Positions 1 through 8,180 of a DNA stretch of 64,000 nt are shown here, one piece after another. The number at the start of each line of letters is the position of its first letter. Position 1 is the first letter of the stretch. A program made the translations under genes and the position numbers. This DNA comes from Psychrobacter sp. NG25 (GTDB lineage: Bacteria > Pseudomonadota > Gammaproteobacteria > Pseudomonadales > Moraxellaceae): the NCBI RefSeq assembly GCF_015234355.1, contig NZ_JADGMV010000001.1, positions 1 through 64,000 of the forward strand, given 5' to 3'. The notes below the pieces were generated by a model. The model searched no databases. It saw nothing but the letters and a program-made list of their open reading frames with translations, and was not told the origin of the DNA.

Positions 1-58
1 GTCCGATGGTACCAACGTTGACATGCGGTTTTAGACGTTCAAACTTGGCCTTTGCCAT
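1..58 (-). CDS. tuf: Elongation factor Tu, N-terminal fragment cut by the window edge
   Basis: Only the first 19 codons lie in the window. They read MAKAKFERLKPHVNVGTIG, the typical N terminus of EF-Tu, the GTPase that brings aminoacyl-tRNA to the ribosome. The start ATG (56-58) is preceded on the minus strand by GAGGAAA, a good ribosome binding site. The gene lies downstream of tRNA-Thr(TGT), Tyr, Gly and Thr(GGT), the same order as the thrU-tyrU-glyT-thrT-tufB unit of Escherichia coli. This supports the tufB-type copy. The rest of the protein is outside the window. Confidence 0.95.
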   Translation of the reverse strand, partial: MAKAKFERLKPHVNVGTIG

Positions 59-492
59 GGGTATTTCCTCTTTTTTTTGGTGAATCTTTATCAATCAAAG
101 ATCAGTGAATAGCTGTTTGACGGCTCATGATGCAGGTAAGACCATCAAACCGTTGACGCTATGGTTTATCTACTAAAACTATTCTGTAATCTTGCTAAAA
201 TCTATGCGCTTCAACTTCATACAGATAAATATTATACTTACTTTTCAATCTATTGAACATTGCTAGCTATTATATAACATCGCTGTTGCACTAATTTATC
301 TTACTGTAGCTCATCTACAAATAAACTTAGTATTTATTAATAAATTGACAGCACTAAAGGGCAACACCTCAGTGTCACCCTTAAATCATTAATTGCTGTA
401 CTGTATTTATAATGTTCAATATCCTATGCTTTCGATATCGATGCAACGCTGTTTAAAATAGCAAAGCAAACACAAAAAGCTTAAACAATAAA
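59..492. other. Leader between tRNA-Thr(GGT) and tuf, no gene seen
   Basis: This AT-rich stretch of 434 bp separates the last tRNA gene from tuf. No reading frame with a ribosome binding site and no convincing terminator is visible. If tuf is co-transcribed with the tRNAs, as in other gammaproteobacteria, this is an intercistronic spacer. A separate tuf promoter inside it cannot be excluded. Confidence 0.5.
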
Positions 493-567
<75 letters not shown>

Positions 568-687
568 ATGTTTTTAATAACTACAGTAAAAATAATATTG
601 TAGATTTACTAAAAAAATATCACGACACAGTTATCATAAACTGATTATCGTGATTTATTATTGATAATTTTTGCGATGGTGTATATA

Positions 688-761
688 TGGAGCGGGTGGC
701 GGGAATCGAACCCGCGTCATTAGCTTGGAAGGCTAAGGTGTTACCATTATACCACACCCGC
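688..761 (-). tRNA. glyT: tRNA-Gly (anticodon TCC)
   Basis: A 74-nt cloverleaf on the minus strand: acceptor GCGGGTG/CACCCGC, anticodon stem TTAGC/GCTAA around CTTCCAA (anticodon TCC), T loop GTTCGATTC and encoded CCA. It reads GGA/GGG glycine codons. Third tRNA of the thrU-tyrU-glyT-thrT unit. Confidence 0.97.
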
Positions 762-844
762 ATTTACTCTTATTCTAAATGACTCTAATCGAGAGTCTCT
801 AAATATATAGAGTATGCTTGGCGCTATGACAAACTTAGAAAATA

Positions 845-928
845 TGGTGGTGGGAGAAGGATTCGAACCTTCGAAGCTTTCGCGACAGATTTACAGTCTG
901 TTGGGTTTGACCGCTCCCCAATCCCACC
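845..928 (-). tRNA. tyrU: tRNA-Tyr (anticodon GTA)
   Basis: An 84-nt class II tRNA with a long variable arm, on the minus strand. The acceptor pairs GGTGGGA/TCCCACC, the anticodon loop ACTGTAAAT carries GTA, and the 3' end is encoded CCACCA. It closely resembles enterobacterial tRNA-Tyr. Confidence 0.97.
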
Positions 929-995
929 TTAGGTTGCTTTAAACAAAAATGGCTTTAGTTTAAGACATATTCATAAAAAGCTACTTTAAGAGAGA

Positions 996-1071
<76 letters not shown>

Positions 1072-1093
1072 TTGTTCTCTTAAAGTGGTGGCT

Positions 1094-1121
1094 ATTCTAT
1101 CAAATATTTTGAGATGCGCAA
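1094..1121 (-). promoter_or_regulatory. Promoter of the tRNA-tuf unit
   Basis: On the minus strand TTGCGC (1116-1121) is followed after 16 bp by TAGAAT (1094-1099), a good sigma70 promoter placed about 22 bp before tRNA-Thr(TGT). The bases after the -10 box (AGCCACC) are GC-rich, as in stringently controlled stable-RNA promoters. That control is inferred from the sequence only. Confidence 0.7.
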
Positions 1122-1263
1122 GCTCTTTTTCATCTTTTTTTCAATTATTTTAATAAAAATATTTAAGCTATTGATTAAATTAGTATTTTTATAAATAAAG
1201 ATATGGCATTAAATTGGCTTTTTATTCAAAGCATTTGTTTTTGCCAAACAGATGGCTATTTAA

Positions 1264-2760
1264 CTAGCGAATGTGCAAACCATTACACGCCATTTTTACC
1301 GCTTTTAACAAGGCGAGTGCTTTTTTATTAGTCTCATCCCATTCAGCTTCTGGAATAGAATCAGCGACGACACCCGCACCTGCTTGGATATGGATTTTGC
1401 CACGACGCATAACAGCCGTTCGGATAGCAATAGCGGTATCCATGTTGCCATGCCAGCCCAAATACCCTACTGCACCACCAAAGACCGTTCGACGTACTGG
1501 CTCTAGCTCATCAATGATTTGCATGGCGCGGATTTTGGGCGCCCCTGTCAAGGTACCCGCTGGGAATGTCGCACAAAAGACATCCAGTGCGTCTTTGTCA
1601 GGCAATATCGTCCCCTCAACGTTAGAAGCAATATGCATCACTTGTGAGTAGCGCTCAATAAACATCTTTTCGGTCACCTTAACACTGCCGTATTCACAAA
1701 CGCGGCCAATATCATTGCGACCCAAATCAATAAGCATCAAATGCTCAGCAATTTCTTTTTTATCATTGAGCAGTTCTTGCTCGAGCGCTTCATCTTCTAC
1801 TTGGTTTTTCCCACGTTTACGAGTGCCTGCTAATGGTCGCACCGTCACTTTACCATTTTCGATACGTGATAATATCTCAGGTGAGGCCCCTATAATATCA
1901 AAACGCTTGTGATCGTCTAAGGTGTAGCCATGCACCAAAAACAGATAAGGTGATGGATTCAAAAACCGTAGAGCACGATAGATAGCCAGTGAGTCGCCTG
2001 TATAGTCAGCCGTCAAACGCTGCGCAGGAACCACCTGCATAACATCACCTGCTAAGATATAGTCTTTAATCTTATCGACGTCACTACAGTACTTCTCTGC
2101 GCCTGTTTGTGAGGTAAACGTTGGCGTCGGCATCACTGGTGCGCTTAAGTTTGGCATCTCTGCTAACTTCTCTTCAATTTTTTCTAGTTCACGGATAGCG
2201 TTACTGTAGCCATCTTCACTATTGCAATTAGCATAGACGATGATAGATAACGTATTTTCTAAACTATCAAAAACTATCACACTCATCGAAAGCATCAACC
2301 ACATGTCTGGCATCGACATGGGGTTGGGTGCGTCAGAAAGGCCTACGCTTGGCTCAATGACGCGTACCATGTCATAGCCAAAGTAACCTACCAAACCACC
2401 GCTAAAGCTCGGTAGCATAGCAATATCGGCTGCCGTTGGCATATTATACTGAGCCATCAGCTGACGAATATAATCAAATGGATCATCTACTACATTTACA
2501 TCAGTCTGATCGTTTCTTTTGACCGTCATATTGCCATCTGTATATTGCAAAATCAGATCGCTACCCAAACCAATCATCGAATATCGTGCCCAGCGCTCAC
2601 CGCCTACAACTGACTCAAACAAATATGCTGAACCATTCAGATCGCGTACTTTAGAAAATACAGATACTGGCGTCTGCGAATCCATTAGGCGTTTTTTTAC
2701 CAGTGGTGCATGACTAAAGCCACGGTCTTTAAAAGACTGATATTCTTCAAAGGTCATCAT
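1264..2760 (-). CDS. trpE: Anthranilate synthase component I
   Basis: Catalyses chorismate plus ammonia or glutamine to anthranilate, the first committed step of tryptophan synthesis. At 498 residues it has the normal length. The N-terminal half carries the LFES segment (47-50), which in this family belongs to the tryptophan feedback site. The C-terminal half is the chorismate-binding domain, with NPSPYLFLVHG, VRPLAGTRKRG, EHLMLIDLGRND, GTLTGAPKIRAM and IQAGAGVVADS. The glutaminase partner trpG is not in the window, so the subunits are encoded apart or trpG lies elsewhere nearby. The start has two adjacent ATG codons behind AAGAGAG. I see no leader peptide or attenuator upstream. The next gene upstream is the FHA protein, with a palindromic repeat between. 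Confidence 0.97.
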   Translation of the reverse strand: MMTFEEYQSFKDRGFSHAPLVKKRLMDSQTPVSVFSKVRDLNGSAYLFESVVGGERWARYSMIGLGSDLILQYTDGNMTVKRNDQTDVNVVDDPFDYIRQLMAQYNMPTAADIAMLPSFSGGLVGYFGYDMVRVIEPSVGLSDAPNPMSMPDMWLMLSMSVIVFDSLENTLSIIVYANCNSEDGYSNAIRELEKIEEKLAEMPNLSAPVMPTPTFTSQTGAEKYCSDVDKIKDYILAGDVMQVVPAQRLTADYTGDSLAIYRALRFLNPSPYLFLVHGYTLDDHKRFDIIGASPEILSRIENGKVTVRPLAGTRKRGKNQVEDEALEQELLNDKKEIAEHLMLIDLGRNDIGRVCEYGSVKVTEKMFIERYSQVMHIASNVEGTILPDKDALDVFCATFPAGTLTGAPKIRAMQIIDELEPVRRTVFGGAVGYLGWHGNMDTAIAIRTAVMRRGKIHIQAGAGVVADSIPEAEWDETNKKALALLKAVKMACNGLHIR

Positions 2761-2820
2761 AGTAAGGCTCTCTTAGCAACATATTGGCAAAAGATAAAAA
2801 GAATAGAAACAATAAAAAGG

Positions 2821-2928
2821 TATAGTCGGTTCAATGTCATTTGGATACAAGGAGGCCGAGTGAAAGTGCTACAAGTAGCAGACTAAGCGAGCCTAATACC
2901 GTATCCAATTTATAGAGGATTGACTATA
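2821..2928 (+). repeat. Palindromic intergenic element, subtype B
   Basis: A 108-bp element bounded by TATAGTC and GACTATA. Inside, TTGGATAC (about 2841-2848) and GTATCCAA (2901-2908) form a second inverted pair, AGGC/GCCT a third, and GCTAC/GTAGC around an AA loop forms the tip. It carries the family marks CCGAGTG and AGCGAG. Related copies lie at 38142, 55648 and 59465. It sits between trpE and the FHA gene. Confidence 0.85.
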
Positions 2929-2929
2929 G

Positions 2930-2971
2930 ATAAAATATAGCGTCAACACTCTACTGAATGCTGACGCTATA
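2930..2971 (-). terminator. Probable terminator of the FHA gene
   Basis: Perfect 10-bp arms TATAGCGTCA (2936-2945) and TGACGCTATA (2962-2971), followed on the minus strand by the T-rich TTTTATC. It lies about 70 bp after the stop codon of the FHA gene. Confidence 0.6.
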
Positions 2972-3042
2972 GAAACTCGCTTTTACAGCTTAACCGCGAC
3001 AGATATGAGCTATCTGGCTAGTGTTGTATAAGCGACTGTTAG

Positions 3043-4299
3043 TTATACGACGCCTTTATTAAACAACCATAACGCTAACCCAATAATGAGAATGGCAACA
3101 AATACCCATATAAACCAACCACCACTTGGTTTCTTCTCTATGTGTCCTGCATTGGCTGGATTGTTGACTGCCTGATCTGCTGCATTATTGCCTTCGGTAC
3201 CAAGATCACGAGACTGCCCTAGATTGGCTGTACCGGAAAACTGTGCAGTGGCTGCTTGCTTAGCACGCAACACATCAGGATCAGCTTCTTCTTGCAGCTC
3301 AGTCGTCGTCGTTTTATCATGCTCTGATTCGACTACTGACTCTTCATTCACTGGCGCTTCAGATATGGCCTCTTCTTTTACCACTTCTTCATGTACAGCC
3401 GACTGCTCTACTAATGGCTCACTCTCGTCCACTACTGGCGATTCAGGCTCTGTCACTACTACTTCTTGCTCAGCCACTTCTTCTGCCATCACGGGTTCTT
3501 CTGCGACTACTGGCTCTTCTAGTGCTGCTTCTACTATAAGCTCTGGGGTATCTTCAATTGGTGCAGACTCTACACTTTCTGCGGCAGACAAGACTTCCTC
3601 AATACCTGTTTCTTTGACAATTGGCTCTTGTGGGGCTGATTCAACTGTTTCGATGGCATTCTCTGTAGGCACGCTAGCATCAGGAGTTTCATTTGTTGAT
3701 TCTACTGCTACCTCTGACGCTGTATCGACAGCTACTGTCTTAACACTTTCGTCTGTAGCAGGCAGCATAGCTTCAATACCTGTTTCTTTCACCACAGGTT
3801 CATCGATGGTTGGGTGTTCAATAATGTACTCTTCGAACTCATCTGCTTTGGCAGTAGCCTCAACGATATCAGCTTCAGTATTACTGTCATCAGCAGTATT
3901 CATGCTATCCATTGCATCCTCTGCCGCTACAGGTGCTAACGACTCTTCTTCTACAGCAGTCACAGGCGCATTTACTAGAAAGCTAAAGCTGGCAAAGCCA
4001 ATCGTGTCATCTACTTGCAATAGGCTTGACTGGTTGCCTTCGATACGCTGCTCATTGATAAACGTACCGTTTGATGAGTTCAAGTCTTTTACATATAACT
4101 GACCATCTAATACGCTGAGCACGGCATGATTGCGCGATACTTGCTTGCTGCCGAGTACCACATCATTGTCACTGCCACGTCCGATAGATAGGCTGTCATC
4201 GACCGTCAGGGTCAATTCTCCAAGCGCTTCTGTTAATGCATTAAGCTGCCAAGTGCTCGCTGATGGTGTCGGGTTTCCGCTGTCTATATTGTTTGTCAT
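3043..4299 (-). CDS. FHA-domain protein with acidic linker and C-terminal membrane anchor
   Basis: FHA domains bind phosphothreonine peptides. Here the domain occupies roughly residues 28-105 and shows the core signature GRGSDNDV, SRNHAVL and NSSNGTFINEQRI. A long linker (about 115-380) rich in Glu, Val, Ala, Ser and Thr follows. One hydrophobic segment near residues 394-412 (WFIWVFVAILIIGLALWLF) anchors the C terminus, which should leave the FHA domain in the cytoplasm. I chose the ATG at 4299 because AAGGA lies just upstream; the frame continues 11 codons further. No kinase or phosphatase partner is adjacent, so the ligand is unknown. Confidence 0.85.
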   Translation of the reverse strand: MTNNIDSGNPTPSASTWQLNALTEALGELTLTVDDSLSIGRGSDNDVVLGSKQVSRNHAVLSVLDGQLYVKDLNSSNGTFINEQRIEGNQSSLLQVDDTIGFASFSFLVNAPVTAVEEESLAPVAAEDAMDSMNTADDSNTEADIVEATAKADEFEEYIIEHPTIDEPVVKETGIEAMLPATDESVKTVAVDTASEVAVESTNETPDASVPTENAIETVESAPQEPIVKETGIEEVLSAAESVESAPIEDTPELIVEAALEEPVVAEEPVMAEEVAEQEVVVTEPESPVVDESEPLVEQSAVHEEVVKEEAISEAPVNEESVVESEHDKTTTTELQEEADPDVLRAKQAATAQFSGTANLGQSRDLGTEGNNAADQAVNNPANAGHIEKKPSGGWFIWVFVAILIIGLALWLFNKGVV

Positions 4300-4411
4300 G
4301 ATGCTATTCCTTATTTTTCTATTAAATTTCAAATGATTTTAGCTAAATTATTGCCAATTTTTAAAGCGATTTTGATGTTAACCGTTATAAATAATACCGT
4401 ATCTATTTGCG

Positions 4412-5266
4412 CTATTTAATGATAAAACGAGGCTTGATAATACCGTCAAGCTTGCTATATGGAATACTTAATACGGGCATACCATAAGCATATGGACCAA
4501 TAGAATAATGCTGATACCGAATGTCGATACCTTCATCCGTCAGCGTTATATTATCACTCAATGTAAACGGCCAGTTTTTTTCATAACTGCTGACATCGTC
4601 GTCCACCGTTTTAACCCACGTTTTATAAGAATCGTATGCAAGTGCTTCGAACTTTGATTTTTTACCTGATTGAAGCATATCATCAAGTTTAATTTGTTTT
4701 TTGGTGCTTAGATCAAATACTAAATATTCACTATAAGGCATGCCATGAGCACCACCAGTAAAGACATAGGAGTCAATTTCGAACAATTCAAAATCACTCA
4801 CGTGACCTAAATATTCAGGCGTAACCATCAAGCTGTAAGCCCATGAACTGCCTTCAGGAATATCTATAAATTGTGAGCCAGCAAAGTCATCAATCGCTGC
4901 GTTTACCGCTGCCTGATTGCCTTTCGTTTCGATGGGTACTGACTCAGTAGGTTTACTATTGACGACTAACGCATTGATACGCTCATTCGTCGTATCATTT
5001 ATCCAGCGATGATTGGTATTCAAATATTTAATATCAATCTCTGGACAGTTATCACGCTCTACACATTGTGCTTGTATGTTTTCTGGCAGCTCATAATTCA
5101 AATAATCGGTACTGCTAATGAGATTACCTGCATTTGCAGGTATAGCGACGACCCCTAGCAAAAAACCACTAGCCAATAGACCCATCAGACGTGCATGACT
5201 CGCTTTCATCGATGAGCGCAGACATAATGATGAATGATTAATATTAAACGGATTCGTAGCGTTCAT
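4412..5266 (-). CDS. Exported protein with DUF3298-like C-terminal domain
   Basis: A secreted or periplasmic protein of unknown function. The ATG at 5266 has AGAGG upstream. An internal ATG (5209) directly precedes the signal peptide core MGLLASGFLLGVVAIPANA, with probable cleavage after ANA. The C-terminal part contains GGAHGMPYSEY, LVFDLSTKKQIKLDDML and a final YGMPVLSIPYSKL. This layout matches the DUF3298 domain that often follows DUF4163 in RsiV- or PdaC-like proteins. The closest characterised members bind cell-wall material or lysozyme, but nothing here proves that role. The gene stands alone between prfC and the FHA gene. Confidence 0.7.
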   Translation of the reverse strand: MNATNPFNINHSSLCLRSSMKASHARLMGLLASGFLLGVVAIPANAGNLISSTDYLNYELPENIQAQCVERDNCPEIDIKYLNTNHRWINDTTNERINALVVNSKPTESVPIETKGNQAAVNAAIDDFAGSQFIDIPEGSSWAYSLMVTPEYLGHVSDFELFEIDSYVFTGGAHGMPYSEYLVFDLSTKKQIKLDDMLQSGKKSKFEALAYDSYKTWVKTVDDDVSSYEKNWPFTLSDNITLTDEGIDIRYQHYSIGPYAYGMPVLSIPYSKLDGIIKPRFIIK

Positions 5267-5395
5267 ATAGCCTCTTTCATAAACATACAATATTGCTTAA
5301 CATTTTACCGTAACAATAATGAGTTATTGTAGGAACACTGTTTGTGTTTTAAAAAATTACCAGTTTTTGAACGCCTGGTACATAAACTATAGATA

Positions 5396-5423
5396 ATAAA
5401 AAAGACACGGCTAGCGTGTCTTT
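5396..5423 (-). terminator. Terminator of prfC
   Basis: On the minus strand AAAGACACG-CTAGC-CGTGTCTTT is followed by TTTATT, about 30 bp after the prfC stop codon. Confidence 0.8.
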
Positions 5424-5454
5424 AGAGATGAATCATATCGAGGGATAATGGATT

Positions 5455-7050
5455 TTAATGCTCACGAGTATTACTAAAAGTGATTTCTGGATAGCGATCT
5501 TGCATCAATTGCAAGTTAACCCGTGACGGTGCAAGATACGTCAGATAGCCACCACCATCGAGCGATAACTGGTCATGGGCTTTTTTCTTAAACTTGGCCA
5601 GTGCCACTTCATCATCACAGTGAATCCAGCGTACCGTTGCAATAGATACAGGCTCAAAGATACATTGAACTTTATACTCTTCTTTGAGACGATGCGCCAC
5701 CACTTCAAACTGTAGCACACCAACTGCACCCAAGACTAAATCGTTGTTAATCTGCGGCATAAAGACCTGTGTTGCGCCCTCTTCACTTAACTGCTGAAGA
5801 CCTTTTTGTAGCGCTTTAGATTTTAGCGGGTCTTTGAGTATCACACGGCGGAACAATTCAGGCGCAAAATGCGGAATACCGGTAAAGTTCAGCTCTTCAC
5901 CTTCTGTGAAGCTATCACCGATCGAGATGGTTCCGTGGTTATGCAAGCCGATAATATCACCTGGATACGCTTCTTCTAACGCTTCACGGTCTCCTGCTAG
6001 AAAGGTCAAGGCATCAGCAATACGTACGTCTTTGCCCAAACGCACATGCTTTAGCTTCATGCCTTTTTCGTACTTGCCTGAACAAACTCGCAAGAATGCA
6101 ATGCGGTCACGGTGACGTGGATCCATATTGGCCTGTATCTTAAAGACAAAACCACTAAAGTCGGTCTCAGTCGCGGCGACTTCACGCTCATTGGTCGGAT
6201 GCGCTTTGGGTGGTGGTGCATATTTAACCAAAGTATCAAGTACCATATTGACACCAAAGTTACCCAGCGCTGTACCAAATAATACTGGTGTCATCTCGCC
6301 TGCCAAGAATGCTTCAACACTAAACTCTTCTAGCGCCATTTGTACCAGCTCAAGCGACTCCTCAAAGGCATCAAACATCAACGTCCCTAGACGCTCACGG
6401 ATATCAGGATAATCATAACCTTCTCGGGTCTCAGAGACCGTCATCTTGCCGCCATTACCTTTTTGGTAAAAGTAGGTTTTGTTTTCAGTCAAGTGATACA
6501 CACCAACGAAATCCTGTCCCATACCAATAGGCCAAGTCACTGGAATACATTTGATTTTCAGAACCGACTCGATTTCGCTCAGCAGCTCAAGCGGCTCACG
6601 AATTTGGCGATCGAGCTTATTAACGAATGAGATAATTGGCGTATCACGCATACGGCACACGTCCATCAGCTTGATGGTTCGCTCTTCGACACCCTTTGCC
6701 CCATCAACCATCATCAACGCACTGTCTACAGCGGTCAAAGTACGATAAGTATCTTCACTAAAGTCAGCATGACCTGGTGTATCTAGTAGGTTGACCATAT
6801 GATCTTGATACGGAAACTGCATGACTGAAGTGGTAATAGAAATACCACGCTCTTGCTCCATACTCATCCAATCTGAGGTAGCATGGCGATCCGTCTTACG
6901 GCCTTTTACTTCGCCTACTACCTGAATCGCCTGCCCCCACAATAGCAGTTTTTCAGTCATGGTGGTTTTACCAGCATCGGGATGCGAGATAATGGCAAAG
7001 GTACGACGTTTGGCGACTTCTTTGTTTAGTTTCTTTGGATCTACGCTCAT
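5455..7050 (-). CDS. prfC: Peptide chain release factor 3
   Basis: A GTPase that recycles RF1 and RF2 from the ribosome after peptide release. The product from the ATG at 7050 is 531 residues, close to the 529 of the E. coli protein. The GTPase motifs are intact: HPDAGKTT (G1), [16 protein letters not shown] (G3) and NKLDR (G4). The switch region [12 protein letters not shown] and the RF3-specific ending with [14 protein letters not shown] are also present. The frame can be extended nine codons to a TTG at 7077, but the ATG fits the family better. It appears to be a single-gene unit with its own terminator. Confidence 0.97.
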   Translation of the reverse strand: MSVDPKKLNKEVAKRRTFAIISHPDAGKTTMTEKLLLWGQAIQVVGEVKGRKTDRHATSDWMSMEQERGISITTSVMQFPYQDHMVNLLDTPGHADFSEDTYRTLTAVDSALMMVDGAKGVEERTIKLMDVCRMRDTPIISFVNKLDRQIREPLELLSEIESVLKIKCIPVTWPIGMGQDFVGVYHLTENKTYFYQKGNGGKMTVSETREGYDYPDIRERLGTLMFDAFEESLELVQMALEEFSVEAFLAGEMTPVLFGTALGNFGVNMVLDTLVKYAPPPKAHPTNEREVAATETDFSGFVFKIQANMDPRHRDRIAFLRVCSGKYEKGMKLKHVRLGKDVRIADALTFLAGDREALEEAYPGDIIGLHNHGTISIGDSFTEGEELNFTGIPHFAPELFRRVILKDPLKSKALQKGLQQLSEEGATQVFMPQINNDLVLGAVGVLQFEVVAHRLKEEYKVQCIFEPVSIATVRWIHCDDEVALAKFKKKAHDQLSLDGGGYLTYLAPSRVNLQLMQDRYPEITFSNTREH

Positions 7051-7514
7051 AATTTTTGGCTTCAACCTTAACTTCAAAAAGGCTGTCTTTTAGACAGTAA
7101 TCTGAATAAATAGAATAAATAATGGGCATATTGTAGCGGATTTAGCGTCAGGGTGCAGAATTAGCGCACAAAAAATACTGCCGAACCGTCAAATAAAGCA
7201 TATGGGAAAACTTTTAACGTCATATAATCACGTAAGATTTGAACAACTTATTGACTCAACTGATTTGCACAACCGAGCAGTCGATTGCTATCTAGCAAGT
7301 GATAATCGCTACGTCTTATTTTCCATTGAATACGCTTTAACGATAAAAAATAATTAGTGCGTGTCTTAAATTCAATCAATAGTCATCAAAATTACAAATT
7401 CACAGTATATACTTACGACTGACCTATATAGCTAGGTCAATGGTTTGTTATGCTAAATGACAAATTAAAACTTACTGTTTAATTATAAAAATTGATAACA
7501 AAAAAGGATGCATT
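7051..7514. promoter_or_regulatory. Divergent prfC/ohr control region
   Basis: An AT-rich spacer of 464 bp with no convincing reading frame. The notable site is GACCTA-TATAGC-TAGGTC at 7421-7438, an inverted repeat with 6-bp arms about 76 bp before ohr. It could be an operator or a small hairpin. In other bacteria ohr is often controlled by the MarR-family repressor OhrR, but no ohrR gene lies here, so the link is speculative. Confidence 0.4.
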
Positions 7515-7928
7515 ATGAAAACTTTATATTCTACTAAAGCAACTGTTACTGGCGGCCGTGCAGGTTCAGCCAGCTTGAGCGATAGCGATCTCAGCATCAA
7601 CATGGTGTCACCAGGCTCTGGAAAGGAAGGTAATAACCCAGAGCAGATGTTTGCGATAGGTTATAGCGCTTGCTTTGATGGTGCACTTGGTGCTGTTAAG
7701 CAAATGGAAAAAGCAAAGTTTGATTCAAAGACGTCGATCGAAGTTGACTTACTACAAGGCGAAGGACATGATTATAAGCTAGCAGCTAGAATCCATGTCA
7801 TTGGTGAAAACACTGAACTGTCTGCTGATGAGTTTCAGCAACTGGTTGAAAAAGCACATCAGGTATGCCCGTATTCAAAAGCAACACGTGGCAACATCGA
7901 TGTAGAATTGACTTCAGAAGTAAAATAA
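7515..7928 (+). CDS. ohr: Organic hydroperoxide resistance protein (Ohr/OsmC family)
   Basis: A thiol-dependent peroxidase that reduces organic hydroperoxides, usually with lipoyl-protein electrons. It is a soluble homodimer. The 137-residue length is typical of Ohr. The two reactive cysteines are C53 in GYSACFDGAL and C118 in QVCPYSKATRGN. The conserved Arg (R15 in GGRAGSA) and Glu (E43 in NPEQMFA) that complete the Ohr active site are present, which favours Ohr over OsmC. AAAGGATG precedes the ATG. The gene is monocistronic and followed by a terminator at 8004-8033. Confidence 0.93.
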   Translation: MKTLYSTKATVTGGRAGSASLSDSDLSINMVSPGSGKEGNNPEQMFAIGYSACFDGALGAVKQMEKAKFDSKTSIEVDLLQGEGHDYKLAARIHVIGENTELSADEFQQLVEKAHQVCPYSKATRGNIDVELTSEVK

Positions 7929-8003
7929 TACAAGCTCGACGGTTAATCAGCTTGATTGTTGAAACTGTTTGACTGTTAGACTGTTAGATAAGCTACGAAA
8001 TAA

Positions 8004-8033
8004 AGAACTCAGTTCACGCTGGGTTCTTTTTTT
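8004..8033 (+). terminator. Terminator of ohr
   Basis: AGAACTCAG and CTGGGTTCT pair (one G-T) around TTCACG, followed by a run of seven or more T. Confidence 0.85.
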
Positions 8034-8180
8034 ATGGCCAAACCAATTGTCGTACCACGCGCATCATTCATATCAATAGGTGATATTGAACATCTCGTAA
8101 CGGTTAAGCAGTTCGGCACACACTGATTTTATCGTTATAATAAGCACATATTTCTATCTAATAGCTGATAAGTGACCTTT

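Noticed and set aside
3188..4102. A 304-codon plus-strand frame
   Set aside because: It is the antisense of the FHA gene, whose Glu/Val/Ala-rich codons give a long Ser/Thr-rich frame on the other strand. No ribosome binding site or family resemblance.
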